From: CALITV01 sp964415795
Lineage (GTDB): Bacteria; UBP6; UBA1177; JAKLFG01
Reading direction: 5' to 3'
DNA length: 64,000 nucleotides
Assembly: GCA_964415795.1 (NCBI GenBank)
Contig: CAYQBN010000010.1
Coordinates: 1 to 64,000 of the forward strand
The translations under genes were made by a program, and so were the position numbers. This document shows, one piece after another, positions 16,897 through 26,314 of the stretch. Numbering within the stretch: position 1 is the stretch's first letter; every line of letters begins with the position of its first letter. The notes below the pieces were generated by a model, which saw only the letters and a program-made list of their open reading frames with translations, had not been told where the DNA came from and did not search any database.

Positions 16897-19218
16897 TTAG
16901 AACGAGTTCTTGATATTGAATTCAAACATGTACACCGGATCACCCGGTCGTGGCGTGATGGGAAACCCCCACTCGAACGAGAGCGGCGCAATCGGCGTGA
17001 CCCAGCGTATCCCGAACCCGGCGCTCCAGTACATCGCGAGCGGCAGGTGGTACTTGTTGTGTCCCTTGTTGTTGATGTAGAAGAAATTTTCGTCCTCGTT
17101 GAACGCGTTGCCGACATCGAGGAATCCGACGAGGTTTATCCGCATCTCGGTGAGGATCGGAACCTCTATCTCGTTGTTGATGACGATCTGCTTGTCGCCG
17201 CCGATCGTGTAGGGAGAAAGGGCGCTCGTCGGATCGCTCGGCGTATCGGCGACGCGAATCTCCTCAGATGGGCCGATCGAGTTGTACGGATAGCCACGGA
17301 TCGAGAAGATGCCGCCGAGCCGGTAGCGCTCCGATACAGGGAGCCGATTTCCCGAGAAATCTTTCTTCCACGCCGTCGAGAGGTTGAGCCGATACACGAG
17401 TCTCCAGAAGAGACGCTGATACCAGCGGAAGTTGAAGTCGAGGGCGAGGATGTCGTCGCTCGATCCGAAGATGCGCGGCGACATCTCGATGCCGGCGCTC
17501 GTATAGATGCCCTTGGTAGGAAACATCCTATCGTCGCGCGAGTCCCACGAAATGCGCGCAAGCACACCGCTCGAGAGCATGTCACGGAAGAGGAACTTCA
17601 TTTGGTCCTTCGCTCCCCCCTTGAGCCACACCTTATCGATGCGATAGCCTCCCGACACCGAAAGGTTGTCGGTGATCGGATAGCCGAAGACGAGGCTGTA
17701 GCCGAGACGGTTGTCTTCGTAGTCGGCATAGTAGGCCGAACTGAGCGAGGAATAGTCGAACTTCACGAAATAGAAACCGGTGTTCAGAAAGACATCGTAA
17801 TCGAGGAAATAGGGCTCGAAGAGCGAAAGGTTGACCTCCTGCCGTATCGCTGAAAACTGGGAGATAAGGCTGATCGTCTGTCCGTAACCGAGAAAATTGT
17901 TCTGGTCTATCCGCGCATTGAAGACGAACGACTCGAACGAACTGAACCCGGCGCCGATGTTGAAGGTGCCGCTCTTGCGCTCCTTTATCTTCACGATAAC
18001 GCGCACGAGGTCGTCACGCGACCCCTCCTGGACGCTGATCGTGACTTCATCATAGAATCCGGTCCGCTTGATGAAATGTTCGCTCTTCTTCTGACCGGTA
18101 TAAGTGTAGAGTTCCCCTTCGTAGAGGCGCATCTCACGCCGGATGACCTTGTCACGCGAGCGGTCGTTCCCCGTTATCTCTATCCGCTCCACCTTGCACT
18201 TCTTTCCCTTCTGGACATGGTAGGTCACCGCGAGCGTCTTTTCGTTATCGTCGGGCACCCGCTCCGGTATCACGGTCACGAACGGATACCCTTCGTCACC
18301 GTAGAAGGCCTTGAGCGCCTCGATGTCGCCGATGAGGTCGCTGTGACGATACCAAACGCCGGTCGAAAGACGCGGCGTAAAGGCCGGATACTCTCCGTTT
18401 TCGAGTTTATCTCCCGCTAGCTCCACCGACTTCACTTTGTATCGTTCCCCCTCGGTGACGACGAAGGTGATATCTATGTCGCGCCGATCGGGAGATATGG
18501 TCACAAGGGGACGGGATACGCGGACATTGACGAACCCCTCTTCGTTATAGAGGTACATGATCCGCGCTTGGTCTTCCTCGAGGAGTTCTTTTTTGTAGCC
18601 CTCGTCCTTGAAGAAACTGTAGAGACCCTCCTCCTGCGTGTTGAGTCGCTCCTTAATGTAATCATCGGAGAGAAAGGTGTTCCCCGATATGGTTATCTTG
18701 CGCACGCGACTCCGATCGCCCTCGGTTACCGTGAGGGTAAGCGATGCCTCGTTGTTCTTCTCGTTCACGACGAGGTCGTCCACCACCTGCACGGTAAGGT
18801 AGCCTTTCTCTTTATAGAGATCGGTTATCTTTTCTTTGTTTCGTGCGATCTTTTCGCCGTTCACCAGTTCATTTTTCTTGATGTCGAGCACCTTCTCGAT
18901 CTCTTCGGTGTCTATCTTGCGGTTGCCGGTGACCCGAACCGAAACGATGACCGGTTGCTCCACCACCTTGATCCGAACAGTGCTCGTATCGGAGTCATAG
19001 TAGATCTCGATGTGCTGGTAAAGTTTCGAGGCGTAGAGTTTCCGGAGCACCTCGTCTATCTCTCCCTCGCTCATCGCGGTCCTCCCCTCGAAGTACTTCG
19101 TGATGATGGAACATTCGGTACGATTGCACCCGTCGGTGACGATCCGCTTTATTTCGACCGCGTGGAGAGACCACGAAAGAAGTATCGCGAAGCAAAACAA
19201 ATACTTCATACCGGCCAC
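16897..19218 (-). CDS. bamA: Outer membrane protein assembly factor BamA
   Basis: 773 residues. Signal peptide, then five POTRA domains (residues about 20-430) and a 16-strand Omp85 barrel (about 440-773). Family features include VRKITISGNTFLSDDYI, VERIEITGNDRSRDKVIRREM at the last POTRA, RLGGIFSIRGYP (the VRGF/Y barrel-lid motif region, here IRGYP), and the terminal aromatic F of NIKNSF. BamA inserts beta-barrels into the outer membrane. I favour the GTG at 19218 because GGAGGGG lies just before it; the ATG at 19209 is an alternative. It overlaps the end of lolD, so lipoprotein transport and barrel assembly are co-expressed here. Confidence 0.95.
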   Translation of the reverse strand: MAGMKYLFCFAILLSWSLHAVEIKRIVTDGCNRTECSIITKYFEGRTAMSEGEIDEVLRKLYASKLYQHIEIYYDSDTSTVRIKVVEQPVIVSVRVTGNRKIDTEEIEKVLDIKKNELVNGEKIARNKEKITDLYKEKGYLTVQVVDDLVVNEKNNEASLTLTVTEGDRSRVRKITISGNTFLSDDYIKERLNTQEEGLYSFFKDEGYKKELLEEDQARIMYLYNEEGFVNVRVSRPLVTISPDRRDIDITFVVTEGERYKVKSVELAGDKLENGEYPAFTPRLSTGVWYRHSDLIGDIEALKAFYGDEGYPFVTVIPERVPDDNEKTLAVTYHVQKGKKCKVERIEITGNDRSRDKVIRREMRLYEGELYTYTGQKKSEHFIKRTGFYDEVTISVQEGSRDDLVRVIVKIKERKSGTFNIGAGFSSFESFVFNARIDQNNFLGYGQTISLISQFSAIRQEVNLSLFEPYFLDYDVFLNTGFYFVKFDYSSLSSAYYADYEDNRLGYSLVFGYPITDNLSVSGGYRIDKVWLKGGAKDQMKFLFRDMLSSGVLARISWDSRDDRMFPTKGIYTSAGIEMSPRIFGSSDDILALDFNFRWYQRLFWRLVYRLNLSTAWKKDFSGNRLPVSERYRLGGIFSIRGYPYNSIGPSEEIRVADTPSDPTSALSPYTIGGDKQIVINNEIEVPILTEMRINLVGFLDVGNAFNEDENFFYINNKGHNKYHLPLAMYWSAGFGIRWVTPIAPLSFEWGFPITPRPGDPVYMFEFNIKNSF

Positions 19219-19877
19219 AACATCCCCTCCCGCAGTTCGTACATGCGCGGCATCCGCCGTGCGAACTGCCGGTTGTGAGTCACGAAGATGGTGGTGAGCC
19301 CATGCTCTTCGGCAAGCCCGAGGACGAGATCGAGCACCGCCGCCCCGGTCTCTTCGTCGAGATTCCCCGTCGGCTCGTCAAGGAGAAGCAGTTTCGGCCG
19401 TCGGACGAGGGCTCGTGCGATAGAGACCCGCTGCTGTTCGCCGCCCGAGAGTTCGGCCGGCTTGTGATCGAGCCGATCGGCAAGCCCTACCCGCACGAGC
19501 ATCTCGCGTGCCGCCGCGAACGACTCCGCCGTCGGATGCCTCGCGATGAGGAGCGGCATCGCGACATTCTCGAGCGCGGTGAACTCGGGAAGAAGGTGAT
19601 GGAACTGGAATACGATACCGACCATCGCATTGCGGAAGCGGCTGAGACGACGGTCGTCCATCGAAAACGGCTCTATCCCTTCGAAACGCATCCTCCCGCT
19701 GTCAGGACGCTCGATCGTCCCGATAATCGAGAGGAGTGTTGACTTTCCGGCGCCGCTCTTCCCTATGAGCGATACGCGCGCTGCCGCGGGCAGTTCGAGA
19801 TCGACCTGCCGAAGCACCGGCAGGACCTTTCCTTCGACCGTGTAAGACTTGGCGATGTGTTCGAGCACAAGCGTCAT
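19206..19877 (-). CDS. lolD: Lipoprotein-releasing ABC transporter ATPase LolD
   Basis: 223 residues, typical size. Walker A GKSGAGKST, signature LSGGEQQRVSIARAL and Walker B LLLLDEPTGNLD are all intact, with the Q-loop in VFQFHHLLPEFTALENVAMP, characteristic of the LolD/MacB type. It powers removal of mature lipoproteins from the inner membrane. The start is taken at MTLVLEH (19877), seven bases after the preceding lolC/E stop; a longer in-frame extension inside that gene is rejected. Its TGA overlaps bamA's first codons. Confidence 0.95.
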   Translation of the reverse strand: MTLVLEHIAKSYTVEGKVLPVLRQVDLELPAAARVSLIGKSGAGKSTLLSIIGTIERPDSGRMRFEGIEPFSMDDRRLSRFRNAMVGIVFQFHHLLPEFTALENVAMPLLIARHPTAESFAAAREMLVRVGLADRLDHKPAELSGGEQQRVSIARALVRRPKLLLLDEPTGNLDEETGAAVLDLVLGLAEEHGLTTIFVTHNRQFARRMPRMYELREGMLWPV

Positions 19878-19884
19878 GGCGCCC

Positions 19885-21183
19885 TCATTCGTACCGGAGC
19901 CCTTCGGCGGGCGGTATGCGCGACGCACGCCAACTCGGGTAGAGCGTCGCAAAGAAACTGATGATCATCGCGCTCGCCGCGACGATCGCAAAACTTCCCG
20001 GCGACATGCGCACGGGCAATTTGTTGAAGAAATAGATGTCCTTGGCGAGCGGGAACTCTATTTGTTGCAGGAGAAGACAGACGATGACGGCGAGCAACAT
20101 GCCGGCGAGGGTGCCGCTCGCCCCCACAAAGAGACCGTCGAGCACGAAAATGCGCCGGATCATCGGATCGGCGGCGCCGATAGCCTTGAGGATGGCGATC
20201 TCGGCGATCTTGCCCATGACGAGCATGACGAGCGTGGAAATGATGCCGAACGCGGCGACGATCACGATGACGATAAGAATGATGAACATGACGATCTTCT
20301 GCATCTCGAGGAATTTGAAGGTCGTCTTGTTCATGTCCATCCAATCCTGAACGCCGTAGGGGAACCCTCCGACGAGGTTCATGATGCGATTCGACACTTC
20401 CTTGACGCGGTAGATGTCGACGACCTTGATATTGAGGTAACTCACTATCCCTTTCACCGAAAAGAACTCCTGCGCATTGGCGAGCGAGAGGTAGAGGAAC
20501 TTGAAATCGTAGTCGTACATCCCCGTGTGAAAGATGCCCACCACCACGCCGGCGCGGCTCACCGGAACCGGACCGGCGGCCCCCATGCCACCGCCGAGAG
20601 GACTGATGACGGTCACGGTGTCACCCTTCTTCACGCCGAGATGCTCGGCCATATCTTTGCCGATCACGACCGGAAGAAGCGGCGTGCGCGCCTCTCCCTC
20701 TTCGGCAAGAAGGTCATCCTCGGCTCGAGTCGTGGGAAGATCAGGACAGCGCGTGAGATCGTCGAGACACTCGAGTCGCCCTCCGGGAAGCATCTGACGC
20801 GGTAGGTCGATCACGGTTCCTACCGTCGCCGTCTCGATGCCGTTGGCGATGGCACCGGTCACCTTACCATTCGCCGCGACCATCACCTCGTTGACGATAG
20901 AGGGCGTCACTCCGACGACCCCCTCGACCTGCGCGATGTCGCGCGCCATCTGAGGATACTCCTCGAAACGGCCGATCAGCTTATGGAAATGAAGGTGCGC
21001 CGTCGAGGAAAGGATGTTCTCCTTCATCTCCGAGAGGAAACCGTCCATGACCGAGAGGACCGATATGAGCGCCGCGACGCCGAGCATCATGCCGATGACC
21101 GAGATGACCGTGATGAGCGTGAGGGCACCGCTCCGCCGCGTATTTTTGAAATAACGAAGGCTCACGAAGGTCTCGAACCGCAT
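19885..21183 (-). CDS. LolC/LolE family lipoprotein-releasing permease (second copy)
   Basis: 432 residues: N-terminal helix, a large periplasmic MacB-like domain (about 50-280), and three C-terminal helices with KIAEIAILKAIGA, the conserved FtsX-type coupling region. It ends in GLRYE exactly like its neighbour, so the two arose by duplication. LolC/E heterodimers extract lipoproteins and pass them to LolA. The periplasmic domain contains a Cys pair (CLDDLTRCPDL), matched in the neighbour by CLAAIGNCPEL. The gene starts eight bases after the first copy and ends seven bases before lolD. Confidence 0.92.
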   Translation of the reverse strand: MRFETFVSLRYFKNTRRSGALTLITVISVIGMMLGVAALISVLSVMDGFLSEMKENILSSTAHLHFHKLIGRFEEYPQMARDIAQVEGVVGVTPSIVNEVMVAANGKVTGAIANGIETATVGTVIDLPRQMLPGGRLECLDDLTRCPDLPTTRAEDDLLAEEGEARTPLLPVVIGKDMAEHLGVKKGDTVTVISPLGGGMGAAGPVPVSRAGVVVGIFHTGMYDYDFKFLYLSLANAQEFFSVKGIVSYLNIKVVDIYRVKEVSNRIMNLVGGFPYGVQDWMDMNKTTFKFLEMQKIVMFIILIVIVIVAAFGIISTLVMLVMGKIAEIAILKAIGAADPMIRRIFVLDGLFVGASGTLAGMLLAVIVCLLLQQIEFPLAKDIYFFNKLPVRMSPGSFAIVAASAMIISFFATLYPSWRASRIPPAEGLRYE

Positions 21184-21191
21184 GCCTCCCC

Positions 21192-22502
21192 CTACTCGTA
21201 CCGCAGGCCTTCGGCGGGCCTGATGCGCGCCGCATAGCGACTCGGGTAAAGGGTCGCCCCGAAGGTAATGATGAGCGCCGCCGCCGCGACGAGAATGAAC
21301 AAACCGCCCGACATCTCGACCGGCAAGGTGGTCATGTAGTAGACATCCTGCGCAAAGTTCAGTTCGATGCCATCAAGCCAGATACAGGCACCATACCCGA
21401 GCACCAATCCAAGAATGGTCCCGATAGTCCCGAGCACGAGGCCATCAAAGGCGAACAGCACCATAATGTCCCTATGCGAAGCGCCGAGCGCTTTGAGCAT
21501 CGCGATCTCGCGCGTCTTGCCAAGAACGAGCATGAGAAGCGTCGCGACGATGTTGAACGAAGCGACGAGCACGACAAAGCCGAGGATAAGGAACATGACG
21601 ATCTTTTCCATCTTGAGCGCGTTGAAGATGTTCTTGTTCATCTCCTTCCATGTCTTCACGGTAAAGCCGTTCCCCACCGCTTCGCGTACTCGCGCCGCCA
21701 CGCGGTCGACATCATACATGTCCGTTATTTTCACGGCGATCGCGCTCACCTTATCGCCGAGCGACAGAAACGACTGCGCCTCGGGGAGCGGCAGGTAGAG
21801 CGACGCGAAGTCGTACTCGTACATGCCGGTGAAGAACACGCCCGCCACACGGAAGTTCTTCGAGAGCGGCAACGGACCGGTGGGCCCCATGCCTCCGCCG
21901 GTCGGGGTGATGATGGTCACCACATCGCCCGGCATGATGTGAAAATAGCGCGCCATCTCCTTCCCGATGACGACCGGCGGCAGGTCGCGCGGCCGCTCGA
22001 CGAGCAGGTCTTCACGAAACGCGGCCCCGGGGTCGCGCAGTCGTCGTGAGAGCAGTTCGGGACAGTTCCCTATCGCGGCGAGGCACTTGATATCGCTCTT
22101 TTCGTGTGCCAACTGCTCCGGAAGGAGAAAGACATCGCCGACCGTCGCTGGGTCGACGCCGTTGGCGATGCCACCCAAGACATCCTCTCCTGCCGCCACG
22201 ATTACCTCGCTCGTGACGAGAGGAGTCACGCCGGAGACACCGCTCACCGTACGCACCTTCTCGAGGAGCGCGCGCCATGCGGGAAACGCTTCGTCCGGCG
22301 TCGAAACGAGGATATGCGCCTTCGATCCGAGGATCGAACGCTTCATCTGATTCTGGAGACCGTCCATGACCGATTGGACCGTGACCAATGCCGCGACGCC
22401 GATGGCGATGCCAAGAACCGAGATGACCGTGATGAGCGAAAGGAACCGCGTTCGGCGCGTGCTCCAGAGGTACCGTAAACCGACGAAGAACTCGAACCGC
22501 AT
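21192..22502 (-). CDS. LolC/LolE family lipoprotein-releasing permease (first copy)
   Basis: 436 residues, paralogous along its length to the next gene: RFEFFVGLRYLWSTRR start, periplasmic domain, GKTREIAMLKALGAS coupling helix region, GLRYE end. I use the ATG at 22502, which overlaps the lysS stop; a GTG one codon earlier is possible. GGAG in the last lysS codons serves as the ribosome site. With the second copy it would form the LolCE membrane pair. Which is C and which is E cannot be told by eye. Confidence 0.92.
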   Translation of the reverse strand: MRFEFFVGLRYLWSTRRTRFLSLITVISVLGIAIGVAALVTVQSVMDGLQNQMKRSILGSKAHILVSTPDEAFPAWRALLEKVRTVSGVSGVTPLVTSEVIVAAGEDVLGGIANGVDPATVGDVFLLPEQLAHEKSDIKCLAAIGNCPELLSRRLRDPGAAFREDLLVERPRDLPPVVIGKEMARYFHIMPGDVVTIITPTGGGMGPTGPLPLSKNFRVAGVFFTGMYEYDFASLYLPLPEAQSFLSLGDKVSAIAVKITDMYDVDRVAARVREAVGNGFTVKTWKEMNKNIFNALKMEKIVMFLILGFVVLVASFNIVATLLMLVLGKTREIAMLKALGASHRDIMVLFAFDGLVLGTIGTILGLVLGYGACIWLDGIELNFAQDVYYMTTLPVEMSGGLFILVAAAALIITFGATLYPSRYAARIRPAEGLRYE

Positions 22503-24025
22503 CACTGCTCCGGCCGTAGCAAGGGGAACAGGATGACATCGCGGATGGAGGGTGCGTCGGTGAGAAGCATGACGAGCCGATCTATACCGATCCCTTCTCC
22601 GCCTGCCGGCGGCATGCCGTACTCGAGCGCGCGGATGTAGTCGCTGTCCATATCCACCGCTTCGTCATTCCCCTTTCGCTTCTCTTCGACCTGCTTGGCG
22701 AATGCCTCATACTGCGCCTCGGGGTCATTCTGCTCAGAGAAGGCGTTCGCTATCTCGCGGCCCGCGATATAGAGCTCGAAGCGATCGACCCACGCTGGAT
22801 CAGCATCGTTGCGGCGCGCGAGCGGTGAAAGTTCGGTCGGATAGCGTGTCACGAAGGTCGGTTGCCAGAGGTGCTCTTCGACCTTTTCCTCGAAGAGCGT
22901 CACGAGCAACTTATAGTAACTCATCGGTGCCACGAGGTCCTTGTCGAGACCGCCGCGAATCGCCGCCGCGAGCAGTCCTTCTCGCGTCTTCAGCTCGTCG
23001 GCGGAACAGACGCCGTATTCGAGGAGGCTCTCCTCTATCGTAAGGCGTTTCCATGGCGCAGCGAACTCTATCGTACGGTCTTGATACGCGACCTGCGTCG
23101 AGCCGGTCACCTCGCGTACGAGTGCCGCAAGCATCTCCTCGGTGAAGTCCATGAGCTCACGATAGGTGACATACGGCCAGTAGAACTCCATCATCGTGAA
23201 CTCGGGATTGTGCTTTATCGAAATGCCTTCGTTACGGAAGTTGCGATTTATCTCGTAGACCTTTCCCATGCCCCCGACGAGAAGCCGCTTGAGATAACAC
23301 TCAGGCGCGATACGGAGGTAGAGGTCCATGTCAAGCGCATTGTGGTGCGTGATGAACGGCCGGGCCGCCGCCCCGGAGACGAGCGGATGCATCATCGGCG
23401 TTTCGACCTCGAGGAATCCGGCACGGTTCATCCACTCGCGAATGAAGGCGATGATGCGAACGCGACGCCGAAAGGTCTCCTGCACCTCATCGTTCATGAT
23501 GAGGTCGAGATAGCGCTGACGGTAGCGCAGTTCTTTGTCGGTGAGACCATGGAACTTCTCGGGGAGCGGACGCACATTCTTGGTAACGAGACGCATCTCG
23601 TGCGCAAGCACCGAGAGCTCACCGGTCTTGGTGACGAACGGTTCCCCAATGACGCCGACGATGTCGCCGACATCGATGAACTTCTTGAAAAAGTCGAAAC
23701 GATCGCCGAGGTACTCCTTGCTGAAGACCGCCTGCAAGCGCCCCGTCTCGTCCTTGAAGTGACCGAAGGCGAGTTTCCCCATGACCCGGAGGCTCATGAG
23801 TCGCCCCGAAAGCGCATACCGCTGGGCCTTACCTGCTCGCTCCAGTTCCTCCCGCGCGAAAGAAGCGGCCGCAGTGCGAAACGCCGCGACCGAAGTGTCG
23901 GGTCGATAGGTATTGTCGTAGGGATTGATGCCGAGCGCACGGAGCGCCGTGACCTTTTCTTTTTTCTGGCGAATGATGTCGTTCTCGTCGAGAAGAGGCG
24001 AAGAACCGCTCCGGCTATCGTTCAT
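22502..24025 (-). CDS. lysS: Lysyl-tRNA synthetase, class II
   Basis: 507 residues, the usual length. An N-terminal OB-fold anticodon-binding domain (about 60-160) precedes the class II catalytic core. Motif 2 is in GMGKVYEINRNFRNEGI and motif 3 in GEGIGIDRLVMLLTD. RHGLTDKELRYRQRYLDL-type sequence (here FHGLTDKELRYRQRYLD) is a family hallmark. It charges tRNA-Lys. Its ATG overlaps the stop of the upstream small lipoprotein (ATGA) and its stop overlaps the first lolC/E start, so it sits inside an envelope operon; lysS next to lolC/E is a known arrangement. Confidence 0.97.
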   Translation of the reverse strand: MNDSRSGSSPLLDENDIIRQKKEKVTALRALGINPYDNTYRPDTSVAAFRTAAASFAREELERAGKAQRYALSGRLMSLRVMGKLAFGHFKDETGRLQAVFSKEYLGDRFDFFKKFIDVGDIVGVIGEPFVTKTGELSVLAHEMRLVTKNVRPLPEKFHGLTDKELRYRQRYLDLIMNDEVQETFRRRVRIIAFIREWMNRAGFLEVETPMMHPLVSGAAARPFITHHNALDMDLYLRIAPECYLKRLLVGGMGKVYEINRNFRNEGISIKHNPEFTMMEFYWPYVTYRELMDFTEEMLAALVREVTGSTQVAYQDRTIEFAAPWKRLTIEESLLEYGVCSADELKTREGLLAAAIRGGLDKDLVAPMSYYKLLVTLFEEKVEEHLWQPTFVTRYPTELSPLARRNDADPAWVDRFELYIAGREIANAFSEQNDPEAQYEAFAKQVEEKRKGNDEAVDMDSDYIRALEYGMPPAGGEGIGIDRLVMLLTDAPSIRDVILFPLLRPEQ

Positions 24026-24483
24026 CGGGACGCCCCCTTCTCCGGTGCGACAGTGTTCCGAGACGGCTGGTTGTTCACCGGTATGCGTATCCTGTTTGAC
24101 GGGATCATCGGTTTCGGCTGTTGCTGAAGCGCCGGACTTCCAGCCGGTTTTTGTCCTTCGGCGGGTGTGTTAGCCGCAGTATCCTTCTGTGGTGCCGCGG
24201 GTTGCTGTTGCGGCGGCGGCACTTTTTCAGCCTTGAGTTGTTCGTTGAATGCGCGATTGAGCAATTCACGATTGATGGTAAGTTGCTGGGGGCTCAACTT
24301 GAACTTTCGCGGTCCCTTCACCTTCTTCTCGCCCTTCTCGCCGCAGGTCCCCTTCTCCACCTCTTCCTGAGAGCACTGGGGCCATGTCGAAAGTTCCTGC
24401 TCCTTTTTCTCGCGGGAACAGGTGCACGAGACCACGGCAAGCGAAAGGATAACGAACATACCTAAAACAATGAGATTTTTCAT
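24022..24483 (-). CDS. Small Cys/Pro/Gln-rich lipoprotein
   Basis: 153 residues. MKNLIVLGMFVILSLAVVSC is a clean lipoprotein signal with Thr at +2. The mature part starts with a few cysteines (CTCSREKK, QCSQEEVEKGTC) and is then rich in Lys, Pro and Gln, low in complexity and probably disordered. I use the ATG at 24483, preceded by GAGGAG. It is the first gene after a strong promoter and overlaps lysS by four bases. It has no recognised family; its position at the head of a Lol/Bam operon makes an envelope role reasonable but unproven. Confidence 0.75.
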   Translation of the reverse strand: MKNLIVLGMFVILSLAVVSCTCSREKKEQELSTWPQCSQEEVEKGTCGEKGEKKVKGPRKFKLSPQQLTINRELLNRAFNEQLKAEKVPPPQQQPAAPQKDTAANTPAEGQKPAGSPALQQQPKPMIPSNRIRIPVNNQPSRNTVAPEKGASR

Positions 24484-24514
24484 CACCGACTCCTCTTTCT
24501 CCGCAAGACGCGCA

Positions 24515-24543
24515 ACTATAGTAGGGAGCACGCGGGGAGTCAA
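24515..24543 (-). promoter_or_regulatory. Near-consensus promoter for the lysS-lol-bam operon
   Basis: On the minus strand TTGACT (24538-24543), 17 bases, TATAGT (24515-24520), 31 bases before the ATG of the small lipoprotein. It lies between the acyl-CoA dehydrogenase stop and the next gene and therefore marks a new transcription unit inside the long minus-strand run. Confidence 0.8.
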
Positions 24544-24583
24544 TAATTTTCGCCCATGGAAGACATCAGGAATTAGGAGGACC

Positions 24584-26314
24584 CTAGACGTGCTTCTTGA
24601 GCAGGTCTTCCTTGAGCGTGCTTATCTTCTCGCCGTAGGTGTGGAGCGCAAGGTCGCACTGGCGGATGAGGTAGTCAATGCGAGCGTCACAATCGGTGCG
24701 GAAGAAGGTGAAGAGTTCCCGCTTCTCGGGATGTTTCTCGGCGACCGGCAGGTAGAGGTAGAAGCGATAGACGAGCGAGGCTATCTCGACGAGCCAGCCG
24801 GCGGTGTAGTCGAGGAAATCCTTGTTCTCGACCTTCTTGACCCGCTCGGTCACCTCGGCGAAGCGCTCGACATAGCGGAGGAGTTCCTTCTTCGCGTCGG
24901 CGAGGTCGCTTACCGGCAATTCCTTCGCCTTCTCGAGCCACCCGAAGAAGAGTCCCGAGGTGATGGAACCGATCGCGGCGACCACCTGCAGTTGCGTCGT
25001 CCCCTCGTAGATGTTGGTGATGCGGGCGTCGCGGTAGAGCCGCTGGACCGGGAAGTCCTTCATGTAGCCGGTGCCGCCGTGTATCTGTATCGCGTCGTAG
25101 GCGACTTTGTTGGCCATCTCGGTCGTGGTGAACTTCGAGAGCGGCGTGAGGAAGTCGGCAAGTTCTTTCGCCTTCTTGAGTTGAGCCTTGACCGGTTCGC
25201 CGCGGTGCTCCTTCCGCTCGTACATGTCCTGATAGTCCACCGCGAGACCGGTGTGGTAGAGCAGGAGCCGTGAGGTCTCTATCTCCGACTGCATCTTCTT
25301 CAGCATCTGGAAGACCGCCGGGAAATGGATGATCTTCTGGCCGAACTGCTCCCGCTCGTTGGCGTAGCGGAGCGCCTCTTCGTAGGCCGCCTGCGCGATG
25401 CCGAGCGCCTGCGCCGAAACGGCGAGCCGCGCCCCGTTCATGAGGCTCATGACATACTTGATGAGTCCAACCCTGCGCTGACCGACAAGCTCCGCCTTCG
25501 CCATGTTGAACTGGAGTTCGCAGGTCGGCGAGCCGTGGATGCCGAGTTTGTTCTCGATGCGCCGCACCACCATGTTGTTGTCACGGTAACGCTCGTAGAG
25601 GAACATCGAGAGGCCGCGTCCACCTTTCGTCCCCTCCTCCGAGCGGGCAAGGACGAGCGAAACATCGCCGCTACCGTTCGTGATGAACCGCTTGACGCCA
25701 TCGAGGTACCACTGTCCATTTTTCTCTATCGCCTTGAGGGTGACCGCCTGCAGGTCGCTTCCCGCATCGGGCTCGGTGAGGGCCATCGAACCGGAGACCT
25801 CTCCGCGGCAGAATTTCGGCAAAACCCGTTCCTTCTGTTCCTCGTTGCCGAACTTGTAGAGCGTCACCGCGATGTCCTGCAGACCGAAGAGGTTCATGAG
25901 GCTCGCATCACCCTGCGAGACCATCTCGACGATGATGTTGTTTATCGTGACCGGCATGTTGAGGCCGCCGTACCGGCGCGGGAGGGTGCCCCCCATGTAA
26001 CCGGCCTGCGCGAGCATCCTCATGTTCTCTTGCGTCTCGGGCGCCCATTCGACCACTCCGTCATGGAACGAGGCACCTTGTTCGTCGACCGCCTCGGCGC
26101 GCGGCCAGATGAAGTTCGCGCAGATGTCTCCCGCGTTACGAAGCACCATGTCGTACCACCGGAGCGCTTCCTCATAGCAGTGAAGCGCCATCGGACCTTC
26201 ATCGCGATAATTGTTCTCGAGATCGGCCACTATCTCCGAAAGATCGAGTCGTTCGAGATAGAACTTGCGGTTCTCGGTATAAAAGTTCCCTTTGTTCGTG
26301 CTTGCTCCCGACAT
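24584..26314 (-). CDS. Acyl-CoA dehydrogenase
   Basis: 576 residues, longer than the 380-residue classical enzymes because of an N-terminal extension and a C-terminal helical domain of about 120 residues. This is the long-form subclass. LTEPDAGSDLQAV and KRFITNGSGDV are FAD/substrate motifs, YANEREQFGQKI and AIQIHGGTGYMKDFPVQRLYRDARITNIYEGTTQLQ are the C-terminal signatures, and the Glu in IYEGT fits the catalytic base. It oxidises an acyl-CoA to enoyl-CoA and passes electrons to ETF. Its ATG overlaps the etfA stop (TAATG), so enzyme and electron acceptor are made together. Chain-length specificity cannot be read from sequence. Confidence 0.93.
   Translation of the reverse strand: MSGASTNKGNFYTENRKFYLERLDLSEIVADLENNYRDEGPMALHCYEEALRWYDMVLRNAGDICANFIWPRAEAVDEQGASFHDGVVEWAPETQENMRMLAQAGYMGGTLPRRYGGLNMPVTINNIIVEMVSQGDASLMNLFGLQDIAVTLYKFGNEEQKERVLPKFCRGEVSGSMALTEPDAGSDLQAVTLKAIEKNGQWYLDGVKRFITNGSGDVSLVLARSEEGTKGGRGLSMFLYERYRDNNMVVRRIENKLGIHGSPTCELQFNMAKAELVGQRRVGLIKYVMSLMNGARLAVSAQALGIAQAAYEEALRYANEREQFGQKIIHFPAVFQMLKKMQSEIETSRLLLYHTGLAVDYQDMYERKEHRGEPVKAQLKKAKELADFLTPLSKFTTTEMANKVAYDAIQIHGGTGYMKDFPVQRLYRDARITNIYEGTTQLQVVAAIGSITSGLFFGWLEKAKELPVSDLADAKKELLRYVERFAEVTERVKKVENKDFLDYTAGWLVEIASLVYRFYLYLPVAEKHPEKRELFTFFRTDCDARIDYLIRQCDLALHTYGEKISTLKEDLLKKHV

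Noticed and set aside
16198..17853. A 551-codon plus-strand open frame opposite skp and bamA
   Set aside because: It runs antisense to two certain genes and its translation has only His/Arg/Leu-rich low-information sequence.
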